The notes under the pieces are model-generated. The model saw only the letters and a list, made by a program, of their open reading frames with translations, ran no database searches and had not been told where the DNA came from. Source: Hymenolepis diminuta (Eukaryota; Platyhelminthes; Cestoda; Cyclophyllidea; Hymenolepididae). From it: 64,000 nucleotides of DNA. Shown piece by piece: positions 30,101-39,668 of this stretch. Every line of letters starts with the position of its first letter. Within the stretch, counting starts at the first letter, position 1. The stretch is from assembly GCA_900708905.1 (NCBI GenBank), contig CAADRB010000028.1:1598221-1662220 (forward strand), given 5' to 3'. The position numbers and the translations under genes were made by a program.

Positions 30101-33100
30101 CATATATTTCGGTAATTATTCGTAGCATTCTATTGAAGGCACAAGTTCGCTTACGCCTGATAAAGGTTTTTATTGATTGCTTATCAAAATAAGAACGTAA
30201 AACAGTTGATTTCACTTTGCCTACTTCATCTGGCTCTTATATCATAACCCCATTTTCAGTTCCCCGGCATTGACCCTTATTTTCTCGCTCTTATCTTTTA
30301 TTTTTCTTCGCACTTATCTCCTTTTCTCTCATTAATTGCTTATTTCCTATTTCACTCTTGATCTTCTCATATGGGGAAGGCTATTGGTTTCTGTTTGCCT
30401 CTGAAAAATCATTACCTTTGTGAGGAGATATTTGACCTAATTTAGTCTGGCACCTTTATTAGCTTTATCGGCGATATTAGCGTTACTTTAGGCAACTCAT
30501 TTTGGAATTTCGATAGCTTGGAAGGTTTTGTTTATTGTATAGGCTAGAGCTCTTTCAAGGTATTAATTTTTCCATTACCCACAGTACCACAATAATCGCC
30601 TTTCTTATTAACACGCTCGATTGAAAGTAGTAGGTCACATTGAAAACATGAAGCATATATTTATCTTCTGTATTTATATTTATTAAAATACAGTCTGATA
30701 AATGAAATTTTAGTAATTGTATGTAATATAGTAGAGACTTGTCCAAGACCTTTATTTTACGCAAGATACTTTTTCGAATGAAATAATTCAGCTAAGTCGG
30801 TTACTTTTCGGGTGGCGTCGCACATGCGATTCCTGAAAAAAATGCATTTAGTCAAAGGTTATATGAAATTATTGGAAAGTGAATCTAAGTGGCCAGTTTT
30901 ATAAAGCTACAACTACTCAGACTCTAGGGGGAGAAGTCTGGTGACTCTCAACTATTTATTGGCATAATTCAGGAAATGTATTTTTAATGAATGGTTGGAG
31001 AAGACTGAACCAATCATTATTGATTATCTGTAATATTCGATCCGACAGAATACGATTTATCGGACAGCAATCTAAAAAAGAAGGTTGAACTCACCATGCC
31101 ATGACATATCACGATGTGACGAAGAGATTTCACGCCGACGCATGATGCTGACAGGTCACTAGCGTATAATCAACACCGTATTTCCTATGCATGTTTCGCT
31201 TTCCTACTAATAATAAGGCTGATAGAACTTTGACTGATTCTCAACAATAAATTTATCAAAACGTCTTAAAACCCTCATCGACCTTAACTTTTATCTTTTT
31301 TAACTAATGCTGATAGCAAACGATAAACAAGAGCTAAAACAATGTTAGGTATCCAAATGAGAAATGAAACAGAGGTAAGGGTAAAGGTTCTTCTGAGATA
31401 ACGTGGAAGTGAAGACCATTTGACCCAAAGTTAGTTAAGTTTATTCTGAAATCTCCCATAAAGGGAAGCGGACCAACATGTACAAAAGCTGTATAAGAGA
31501 CCTACAGCCAGGTTTCAAATAATTCCTTGATGAGAAAACCTTGTATGCTATTATGCGTATGGCTGCGATGTTCCTAAGTGCTCCCAGAGGTATACTAAGA
31601 TTAGACTTATTTAGACTTAGTCTTAACTAAAGTGTAACCTGGATTGACTGGTAAGTTTGTCAGCTATTCATGTAGTAGCAAGGAAAATAGGTTCGCGGAC
31701 AAGAGTTAAAAAGAAGAGTAATTAAAAAAAATCAGGTGACTCTGGAACGAAATCTGCTCAGGAAATAAAAATAATCAGTTATGTATTCCACAACTAAGAA
31801 ATTTACTTCCAATATCTTTATCATCAGCTCTATTTACAGTGTATGTCGGTTCAAAATATACTATTATAAGACATTAAGATCTTAATCCCCAAATGGAAAT
31901 AGTGAGTTTGAAAAAACTTATCTCCAAAAGCCAATCTTTCTGTGGAGACATCACGGATTGAACATGATTAACAATACCCGATGAATACTCATTTACATAA
32001 TCCTTAACTTTCATTTAACTGATTATCTTATAATGCTTTATTTTTGAGGTAAATAAATTTGTACACACTATAACACAATAAATATAATATTTTAAGTATG
32101 CAGCGACTCCCCATTTTCACTACGATCTTCCTATTTTCCTCTTATCCTAATTTATCTGTTCCACTTCCCATTTAAACCTGTTATTCTGTATTAATCTAGC
32201 CATCTTAATTTACCTGTTATTGTTTCTTCCCTATAATTTTTACAGGTCCAGTATGTGCTCTTATACCAACTCAAACTGCCTGAGTAAGTTAAAACTGTGA
32301 ATCAATGAGCCTAATGTTTATCCTTCCGATTATCGTGACATATCACTATGTAATATGGTTATTTTGAAAATGGATCGGTTCATAATATTGCTCAAAGGGC
32401 ATGGCTGTCATTCAAGTGTTCATTTTAAGCTTGGGTAACAACCACTAGCCTAGACAAGCCTAGGGGGCTTTTGTTTTGGAATATAGCGAATGCTATCGAA
32501 AACCTTTTTTACAGGTCTTTGGAACGGTAACTAACACGGATCCACTAATGGTATGTTAGTAAAGAGACCTAATAATAGTTCAGCTCCATTAAATTTTGAT
32601 TTTTATTTATTGTTTATTATTCAGTTATTTGTAAGCTTGTATTTTCAAGTTGGTAGAAAACAAAACGTTTCCTTTATGAATGTCACATTTTTACGTTCGA
32701 TTTATTTCTAATCAGTCGTTTTCATAACCTATCCTCGAATTTCGATGTGTCCAATGCAAGTGGATTGTGTCCTTTTTTTTTCCCACTAAAATAATAAAAC
32801 AGAAGTTTAAAAAGTAACCTACTTTTGCCTGTTTAGTATGTATGTGCACTAGAAATTGACCAATTAATTCAATTATTTGCGATCGTCTTCCAGTAACCGA
32901 ATGAATTCCTTTTGCGTGCCCGTAGATCTCTACAACGTATGAACCTAGCAAAGAACGAAAAAAGAGTAAATAAACAATCGCCCTTTATTAATTAAAAATT
33001 GTGGAAATTACATGTGAAAACTCATTCATTGGTTTGTATAACGAAAATCCTGAATTCCAAGGTGATTATTGATATTTAGTCACTTTAATTTAACTAAGAT

Positions 33101-34336
33101 ATTATATATTTTATTATATTATCGGTCTTCTCTGTTGTTACTAACGTCCTAACCATAAGGAGAAAAGTGCATGCGTGTTGAAATGTAATGAACAACTGTT
33201 CAACTTAACCTAAATGCTGGTTATCGCGAATATGGATTCACTTAAGAATCCCGATATTTAAAATTCTAATTATCAAATTACAAAGGATTGAACTCTGTAC
33301 AAGGTATATTGTAAATCTTATTCCTCAAGTCAAATGAGGTTAGGCTTTTTGTTATCTTGACATTATTCTCAGGTTCGCCTCGATTAATTAGTTAACTATT
33401 TCCCATTTTCAGGTGCCTTCCCATAATAAAAAATGTAAATTTCGCCTTTTCATGAGAATTAACTTAATCTTCTTATCATATAGTTCTTTGGAATGCATCT
33501 GTAAAATATATGAATCGGTCATAGCGTACAAAATAGAGAGCACCACTTTACTAGATCGCATCTTCGTATATTAGATAGGCAAACGAAAAATACTTGACAA
33601 TAGGAAGGAATTAATCACTGTCAATGAGAGTTTATCATGCGGTCCGACACCTAGAGCTTGGAAATTACAGTGACTCTCCTTATCTTGCTTATCTGTTTGT
33701 TCAACTTATGAAATTTTTTTCATTTTGAGAGCTAGAAACCTAAACTTATTTAAGTCGCAGCTATCCAAGCCATTTCTACTTTCTCTTCCGTTTGTGCTGC
33801 AATTAGCAGTAATTCATAAGGACGATTGCTTACGGTGCTTTCTCGTGTACTTTTGACTCTTCAGACCCACTGGTCCCGACTTGTAGTTGTTCTAAGCATT
33901 CTGCAAATCTTTCCTGCCAGTCTAATCAGTCTTCTACGACTGATTATGACTTGCAATTGAGCTGAAAAATGGGGCAGGATTTATACGGGAATGGGATCAT
34001 ATTTGTGTTGGATATCTTCTATATTTTCCTACTGTGTCTCAGGATCAGTATCTCACTAAGTTAATTTGGAACGGGGACGCAGAGGAGAGGTTGTAACACC
34101 GCAGGGTATCTCATGTCAGGACCAGTGGATCAGGACATGACAAATGTACCTTTAGCTATCTGATATCAACAAATTGTCTGTATTAAGGATTAAAATTCCA
34201 TACCTGGTTCACAAAATTTGAGCGTAGAGCTTACGAAACAATCGGTCTCATCCTCATCGTCAACAAATGGGTCATCTTCGTTAAGGTCCAGATCATCTGG
34301 TTTAGCGGGTACATTGGAAGTGGAAGCTTTCCTGGT
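5900..34336 (-). CDS. KY/hillarin/LTD-1-like transglutaminase-like protein (gene A, partial at both ends)
   Basis: Eight minus-strand exons join in one frame (582 codons visible): 34336-34204, 25424-25339, 19871-19817, 19412-18895, 15391-14975, 12770-12582, 8709-8581 and 6118-5900. Order of parts: an acidic, Lys-rich N-terminal region (about residues 1-180 of the visible part); the transglutaminase-like core (about 186-345), with WKDLYWHLIGSRRF, DEEKVRAIFTWL, YSGIPCVTIRG and HSWNAAYVDGTWRLYDCTW; then the KY-family segment (DPPISI, LLKPAFFQYGL, FRFRLPKKGDYNLIIYA, NYGPTEKAVEYGL). Proteins of this family are cytoskeletal, muscle or epidermal scaffolds. His319 and Asp334 of the triad are present, but the position aligned with the catalytic Cys is Lys259 (or Ala260), so a structural, non-catalytic role is inferred. 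The last exon ends at a good donor with the open frame unfinished, so the C-terminus lies outside the window. The true start is not seen; Met at 25416-25414 is an in-frame alternative. The family call is strong, the 34 kb exon less so. Confidence 0.88.
8581..8709 (-). CDS. Gene A exon: KY-family beta segment
   Basis: This 129 bp, phase 0-0 exon between GCGCAG and GTACAC contains FRFRLPKKGDYNLIIYARH, the recurring PxxGDYxLxIYA block of the family. Confidence 0.9.
12582..12770 (-). CDS. Gene A exon: KY-family segment
   Basis: This 189 bp, phase 0-0 exon continues directly from DPPISIV with SFATWPLLKPAFFQYGL, a block typical of KY/hillarin proteins, followed by a beta-rich stretch ending GFGNIDV before a GTGAGT donor. 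Confidence 0.9.
14975..15391 (-). CDS. Gene A exon: transglutaminase-like core with His and Asp
   Basis: This 417 bp exon starts after acceptor CTGTTAAG, because an in-frame stop lies further upstream. It encodes AFESMLRYSGIPCVTIRG, then HSWNAAYVDGTWRLYDCTW with the His (codon 15229-15227) and, fifteen residues on, the Asp of the triad, then YYQVDPTKLIYTHYPFEDIW and DPPISIV. It ends in phase 0 at GTT|GTAAGT. Confidence 0.93.
18895..19412 (-). CDS. Gene A exon: start of the transglutaminase-like core
   Basis: This 518 bp exon holds a low-complexity linker and then the first helices of the core (WKDLYWHLIGSRRF, TDEEKVRAIFTWLCS). It ends GKANYVQ directly before a GTGAGT donor. In catalytic relatives the pattern here is C-x-G-Y-A; this sequence has K-A-N-Y-V, so the nucleophile is missing. 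Confidence 0.9.
19817..19871 (-). CDS. Gene A exon: Lys-rich linker
   Basis: This 55 bp exon (acceptor TTTTAG, donor GCTG|GTAAAA) encodes AEEGRKKSKKQKGKHIIA. It is strongly basic, in contrast to the acidic segment upstream. It ends in phase 1, completed by AC of the next exon to give Asp. Confidence 0.75.
21200..21268. repeat. Tandem duplication, 31-bp unit, two copies
   Basis: The block CCGGGATAAGAAATCTAATG occurs at 21211 and again at 21242 with matching flanks, giving a near-perfect recent duplication inside a gene A intron. Confidence 0.85.
23300..23560. repeat. Dispersed repeat, copy 1
   Basis: It shares an ordered series of short blocks with 26445-26690: AGCATGTATGGGG, TTATGATCTCACTAGC, GCTCGATCATAGTCTACC and GAGCTGCGT, then CTAGTTCTT. 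The copies are diverged and carry small indels. The family is not recognised. Confidence 0.55.
24950..25313 (-). repeat. tRNA-derived SINE-like element
   Basis: On the minus strand a box A-like TGGTTCAGCGG (25304-25294) is followed 33 bases later by a box B-like GGTTCGATGCTC (25260-25249), the internal pol III promoter layout of a tRNA. A non-tRNA body of roughly 250 bases continues to about 24950. No intact cloverleaf is formed, so a SINE or tRNA-like repeat is more likely than a working tRNA. It sits in a gene A intron. The 3' boundary is approximate. Confidence 0.6.
25339..25424 (-). CDS. Gene A exon with a possible alternative start Met
   Basis: This 86 bp exon (acceptor ATCCAG, donor AAG|GTAAGT) encodes VKNMTNLTARESSR and onward. 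The Met codon at 25416-25414 could start a shorter isoform. It ends in phase 0 and joins the Lys-rich exon at 19871. Confidence 0.65.
26445..26690. repeat. Dispersed repeat, copy 2
   Basis: Diverged copy of the element near 23300, in the same orientation: AGCACGTATGGGG, TTATGGTCTCACCAGC, GCTCAATCATGCTCTAACC and GAGCTGCGTTCTAGTTCTT. Ends are approximate. Confidence 0.55.
26697..26706. repeat. C10 homopolymer
   Basis: A run of ten C in an otherwise AT-rich intron, followed by TCCC. A simple repeat and a likely site of length error or polymorphism. Confidence 0.8.
34204..34336 (-). CDS. Gene A exon: acidic N-terminal segment
   Basis: This 133 bp exon is open in one frame only, bounded by an AAATAG acceptor and a CAG|GTATGG donor. 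It encodes a very acidic stretch (DDLDLNEDDPFVDDEDETD). It ends in phase 1, and the exon at 25424 starts with the two bases needed, giving ...CEP-V-KN... across an 8.8 kb intron. No homology is recognised. Its assignment to gene A rests on strand, order and phase. An in-frame stop directly upstream shows that an earlier exon must exist. Confidence 0.6.
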
Positions 34337-36232
34337 CTATTTTATTCCATAGTAAATTTAAAAAATCATGTGTTTAGATATATGGGAAAATTTTAGGACT
34401 ATTGTTTAGCAATTATTACGGACGAAAGTGTTAGTTTATGTGAGTGTTTGAAATCATCAGATTTTGAGGACTAATGATCCATCAGCGTCAAAATTTAAAA
34501 TTAAGTGATAGTGACAGAACTAATAAAAGTTTAAATATTTTTGAAATTAAAACGATAAAAAAGATCACTAATACAAATATCATTTTTGGATGCAGAAGAA
34601 ATCATTCGAGATGTAAGAATCAGAAAATTTGTTTTCTGAATAGCAATACATTATTATTATAATTCATAAAGATCCATATTCATATAAACATTTAAGAATT
34701 TGCTAAGTCATCGGCATACTATATGGGTCGGAAATCGATTGCTTGAGTGCTTACATGTTGATAGATTTTTACAAAAAGTACTTGCTAAGATTGATACATA
34801 AGCCGCCATTGACTAACCTGAAAAACTCTACAACGATGTTCTAAGCGGTTTAAGAAATTGAAAGTGAAAGCTCAAATATAATTCAAATTTTAAATAAAGA
34901 CTCCTTTTATGCGTTTTTCTCTCAGATTCCATTTTGATTAAAAAACTGACAAATTATTTAATTGCATGATAGAAACTTTTTCTTGAATACTCTGCATGAG
35001 AGCTCAATTGAGTTAAGAAGAAACCGATCTCTTACTCTGGTTATAATTTCAGTAGCTTCATCCTTTCTCCAGATGACAAATGGTAAAAGTCTAGGAAAAT
35101 TAGCAGCTTCGATGGTTATTAAACCCTCCATGGGATTAATTACACAGCATCCGGTTTTATTGAAGAAGATAGAATTTTCGCATAGGTCATCCCCTCAAGG
35201 TCGATTTATTAAGTAATGCTGCCTACTTTTCCCATTCAGAATGCCCCAAATATTGCTTAATACTGAAGGAATTTGAACACTGCTTATGTCATCTTCAGTG
35301 AAAGTGAATTCTTGTTTAAATAGTGGAACAAGTCGGCTTGTTCTACCGAAATCGCTACAGACTTCATGGCTACGTTTAAATGGGTTGGTTGTAAATTAAG
35401 AGACTACCCTAATTTAAAAGGATTATCGGCAAATAAAGTTAATCGATAGAAACCGCTTGTCGTTGGAAAAAGATGAATGATCAACAGCACGAAATCGAAT
35501 TCACAAGGCATCCTTTCCACCAAAACTCTATTTTCTACTTCTGAAAGAGATTTTTTCTCATCCTAAAACTGTATTACTAATCTTGAACATACCTCTAATC
35601 TTTGGAAGCTGTAATTGAATTTAATTATTCCGTTTCTGTAAATTAAACATGAAGATACTTTCAGGGAAATGCAAAATGAGTTCAACTTGCTCCATGAATA
35701 TTCCATTAGAAGATATTGTCTGAAATATTTGTACAAATGTAAATTTTATGATAATAAAGCCGAATATCGACTAAACATTAAATCATTTTAAGCATAATTG
35801 TATTATTTTGAGCAGCCGGAAAAATGCTATTTTTTGCATTCATATCCAGAATCATAATAAAATACCTAAATACTTAACATATTTATATTTGTATTAATTG
35901 GAAATATTTTTTTTCATTTTAAATGTGTAATTATTCCCTTGAAGGCTTATTTCTATGCCGGTTTAATAAAGTCGCAAGAATACCTAGTGCTAGTAGCGTT
36001 ATACTCTAGGCAGTGCCGCTATTACAAAAATAGGCAAAGTGTAAACAGAAACAGTTCAGTTATTCGGTGACTTTATATGCTCTAAAAATTCCTTGTTTTA
36101 GATCAAGTTATTATTGCTAAATACAGCTTGTGATCGGACAACAGTATCCACAGTGAGCTAAGATGTGTGCGTTTTCACATAGATACCTACACAGATGCCA
36201 AACATTACTTGGAGACATTGATGATCAAACAT

Positions 36233-36307
36233 NNNNNNNNNNNNNNNNNNNNNNNNNNNNNNNNNNNNNNNNNNNNNNNNNNNNNNNNNNNNNNNNNNNN
36301 NNNNNNN
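36233..36307. other. Assembly gap (75 N)
   Basis: A run of N. The sequence on its left (about 36140-36215) resembles a dispersed repeat, which may be why the assembly broke here. Confidence 0.99.
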
Positions 36308-37989
36308 GAGGAGGGAAAACTTAACTTATACCCACTTTGTGGCCCTGATCCAAATTAATTATGCATGATACAGGTAACCCTTGAGTGAGCCCTTAACATC
36401 ATAAACGTAATTTCATCATGAATTCGGGCGTCATTTCATGAAATCCGAACATTAGCCATTACAACTTTGACAATACTCCTAATGAGTGTGAAAACTCAGC
36501 TCTTAATGCCCTGACTTTAATGCCTATTCCTTCTTGATCTCTTCCACGCTTCACAACTAATAGGATTCATTTGCTGTTCTTGTTCAGGTTCTTTACCATA
36601 GTTAAACTACGTAAAGATATTTGAACACTTACAAGTAGTGGTTTAACCTTCCATTCGTCTAAAATTACAATTTAAAGTGAATTTATTGGTAGTATTCTTT
36701 AATAAAAAACCTATTTATATGAAATAGTTTTGAGCTATTAGGATATTTCACTCTATTCATTGGTTAGTCATGCACATTTTTAAGGGACTGATAATAAATT
36801 TCACTGATGTAATATAATAGAAGTTGTAAGCTATGCTTATTACTAGATTTTGAATTATTTCTTTTAGTGAGATTGACGAACGGAAATTAAATAAAATTTA
36901 CTTCGATAAATTTGCGGGAATTGCAAATTGCCATATCGAATAGGGCGGTAATCCCATATATGTTTTAAAAATGATTCAAGGCATTCCAAGATTTTATACA
37001 GCAAAATTTCCTTGAAAATAAAACAAATTCGATGCATAAATCTAATCATCCAATTATCGATATCTATGCCACAAGTGAAACAAAATAATTGAAGATTAAT
37101 ATCCTTACTATTGGAGATCAAGCGTAAAATACTATTTGAACCAAAATGTTTCAATTTATGGAGTTTTGTTTTCATTCAAAAATTAAGAAAGGAAAGGGTT
37201 GATTTGGTTTAAATAAACATTAGAATATCATCTATTATTAGCAGAAATTACATTTTGTTAGAAGAAATGATAATTATTTTCCCCCGCTCCCAACATTTCT
37301 TCTGTGAATAAAAATGTCATTTCTTTCTTTATTTCCCCACCGATAAAAGACACTTAATAATTAATCGTTTTTGTTTAAGCCGATATCGATTGAAAGTGGG
37401 TTTCGTTAATACACTCGTATTGACTATAACGTGCCTTCATATCTGCCGTGGACTATTAGCTTTTGTGTTAAGTTGTTATATTACCGAGTATTCTAGATTG
37501 TTGGCTCCGCGAGATTACTACCCGAACTCCTATTTGATTACATTATAGCACATTTAAATGCAAATAATCAGATTAGAGCTGGTTACTACAATAACTTGAA
37601 CAGTCTTTGCATATCTCAGTCGCATATCTTTGCGTTATCAAAACTTGTACGCAGAATTATTAATTTACTATTAAATCCCGAGGATGAATATGCTATTTTT
37701 TAAAAAGAATTTTTAGATTACCTACGATAATTTGAATTATTATTTATTATTATAATAGGGATGACATGCGAACCAAATTCCCATTTAATTATAATTTTCA
37801 CTACTTGGTTTTTTATTGAGATGAAAGCAACCTACTTAAAGAAGATCGCACTATAAAGTGGTAGTCCTACCCGTTTCCAAAAATAATTTGCATCAACATG
37901 AATTGTGAGTTAAAACCTCTTGCTGTATTTTTCATATAATTCGTGCAAAATATCTTAATCAAAGTACTGCAACTAAGAAGCCAATATTT

Positions 37990-38200
37990 TCCCCAAAAAT
38001 AATTCTTTTATGTAAGAATGTTATTTTAAATCTTTTAATTCCTGCTTCTTTTATTTACCTTTAATTCGAAAGAATTTATTTACATTACTGTTGAAAATGG
38101 TGCATAATATAAACTGACCTGCAGATACATAAACGTGCGTCATAACCTGATATCGTGGTTTGGGTCGTCTTGTATTGCGGTATTATTAATCGCACAAATT
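37990..38200. repeat. Diverged duplicated segment, copy 1
   Basis: It matches 38737-38945 in the same orientation about 747 bases away: AATTCTTTTATGTAAGA, CCTGCTTCTTTTATTTACC, GAATTTATTTACATTACTG, GGTGCATAATA and GGTTTGGGTCGTCTTGT. It is diverged with small indels. Confidence 0.6.
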
Positions 38201-38280
38201 CCCAATGATACTACTTTTGATTCTTGTTATCAGATTGCGACATAAATTTACACCAGTCAAAAATAAATTATAATTGTTTA

Positions 38281-38370
38281 GCTTATACCAGTTAAGCCCC
38301 TTACTAAAATGAAAATGGGAGTGGTGCGATCACCCATTCTTTAAATGCACACAATTTTAGATGACAGCTT
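38281..38370 (+). repeat. Dispersed repeat fragment (shared with 51335-51428)
   Basis: It aligns through GCTTATACCAG, AAAATGAAAATGGGAGTGG, CATTCTTTAA and TTTAGATGACAGC with 51335-51428 in the same orientation. Downstream (about 38470-38530), ATCCACTGTG and AACAGATGTCAATCAT also resemble the sequence left of the assembly gap. Confidence 0.55.
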
Positions 38371-38736
38371 TCTATTTTGTTACACATAAGTGACATAGTC
38401 AGCAGATGTCTATCAACACCCAGCAATTAGAAACGATTGACTGACCATAAGATCTCCACTATAGTGCCCACAGGTGAATCCACTGTGTATTTGCGTGTTT
38501 GCACATGAATATCTAAACAGATGTCAATCATCACGCCACGACACCGATGACGAGACATGACTGGCGTCTAACGAAGAAATGTTTTACATATAAACCTAAT
38601 TTACAAATTAATAAATTGGGGTGGCTTGCCTGCCACCTCTGAACTGATCTGGCAACATGGGCGACTTGACTTATTCCATTTATTCGATCGATGTGACCCC
38701 GATAGACCTTAACATTATTACAATAAGAAAGTGATA

Positions 38737-38945
38737 TTTCCTCAAAATAATTCTTATATATAAGATTCTTTATTTCCGCTTTTTAATTTCTGCTTTTTTA
38801 ATTCCCTTTTATTCGAACGAATTTATTTACCTTATGGTTGTAAACGGTGCATAATACAAGTCGATCTATCGAAACGAAAATGTCCGTCTTGTTTCGATAT
38901 AATGATTTGGGTAGTTTTGTTTTGTGGTGTTTTCGAGAAGTATTT
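38737..38945. repeat. Diverged duplicated segment, copy 2
   Basis: Partner of 37990-38200 with corresponding blocks AATTCTTATATATAAGA, TCTGCTTTTTTAATTCCC, GAATTTATTTACCTTATGG, GGTGCATAATA and GATTTGGGTAGTTTTGT. Confidence 0.6.
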
Positions 38946-39644
38946 GTAACTGGTGTAATATCTTAGAGAATCTAAGAGTCGGTTACGGTATCCAAAGGTG
39001 GATCATGAGATAGCTGATCATGAATTCAAGTTGAAAGAGTTTAAACATCTGTTTATGAAAATCAACGTAATTATCCCCAATTGACTTGAAAATTATTTTC
39101 CAATAGAAGTGAACTTCTCATGTATTTTGAAGATGGTAAGGACAATGTAGAGCAAGTTGGAACTCAGATTCCTGAGACATCCTTAAATTTCATGAAAAAC
39201 ATATTCTGTGTTCCTCCCTATTTGGCAACTGTAATGTTTAGAGCTGTTCATTTTTAAGTTCAAGTCATATTTCTAATACAAACATTTAAAGACCATTTAG
39301 TTAAGTAAGAAATAAATAATTCCAGTATGGTAAATACCTGCGGTTATATAAAAAAATCAGATTCTCTATAGATAATCTCTCATAACGAATTAATGCATTA
39401 AATTTTTTAAGTTGATATTAATAATTGGATTTTATTATTTTCTCAAAATAATGAAAAGGTGTTGAACACGAATCATACCTCGACGTTCAGAAATTTATAA
39501 ATAATCATTCATCGAAACGGATTCAATTACCTTATAACGTTAAAAGATGATTAGAAAGAAAATTAATACTGCCGCATTTATGTGGAAAGTTTTTTAAGAA
39601 TCTTGAATGTTTGTTAGTCCAAATTGTGTTTCGCTTAAAAGTTA

Positions 39645-39662
39645 ATGGCGCGTTTTATGTAA
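39645..39662 (+). promoter_or_regulatory. Five-codon upstream ORF before HCF
   Basis: ATG GCG CGT TTT ATG TAA ends six bases before the HCF start codon. If the transcript leader includes it, it could lower HCF translation. If trans-splicing or initiation removes it, it has no effect. The AAG just before the HCF ATG could itself serve as a splice acceptor, but this is not demonstrable here. Confidence 0.4.
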
Positions 39663-39668
39663 ATCAAG

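Larger units (their letters stand above)
25425..34203 (-). other. Large intron of gene A (inferred)
   Basis: This 8.8 kb stretch lies between two phase-compatible exons. It holds a second copy of the dispersed repeat (about 26445-26690) and a run of ten C at 26697-26706. The rest is AT-rich with no coding signal I can support. Confidence 0.45.
34337..39668. other. Intergenic region between gene A and HCF
   Basis: The two genes diverge from here, so promoters and any missing 5' exons of gene A should lie in this stretch, but I cannot pinpoint them. Contents seen: the assembly gap at 36233-36307, repeat fragments at about 36140-36215 and 38281-38540, and a duplicated segment (37990-38200 and 38737-38945). 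Confidence 0.5.

Noticed and set aside
34962..35216. 84-codon plus-strand frame
   Set aside because: No recognisable family, no neighbouring exons in phase.
36864..37175. 103-codon minus-strand frame upstream of gene A
   Set aside because: Considered as a 5' exon of gene A, but no donor gives the phase 0 end that is needed, and no similarity is seen.
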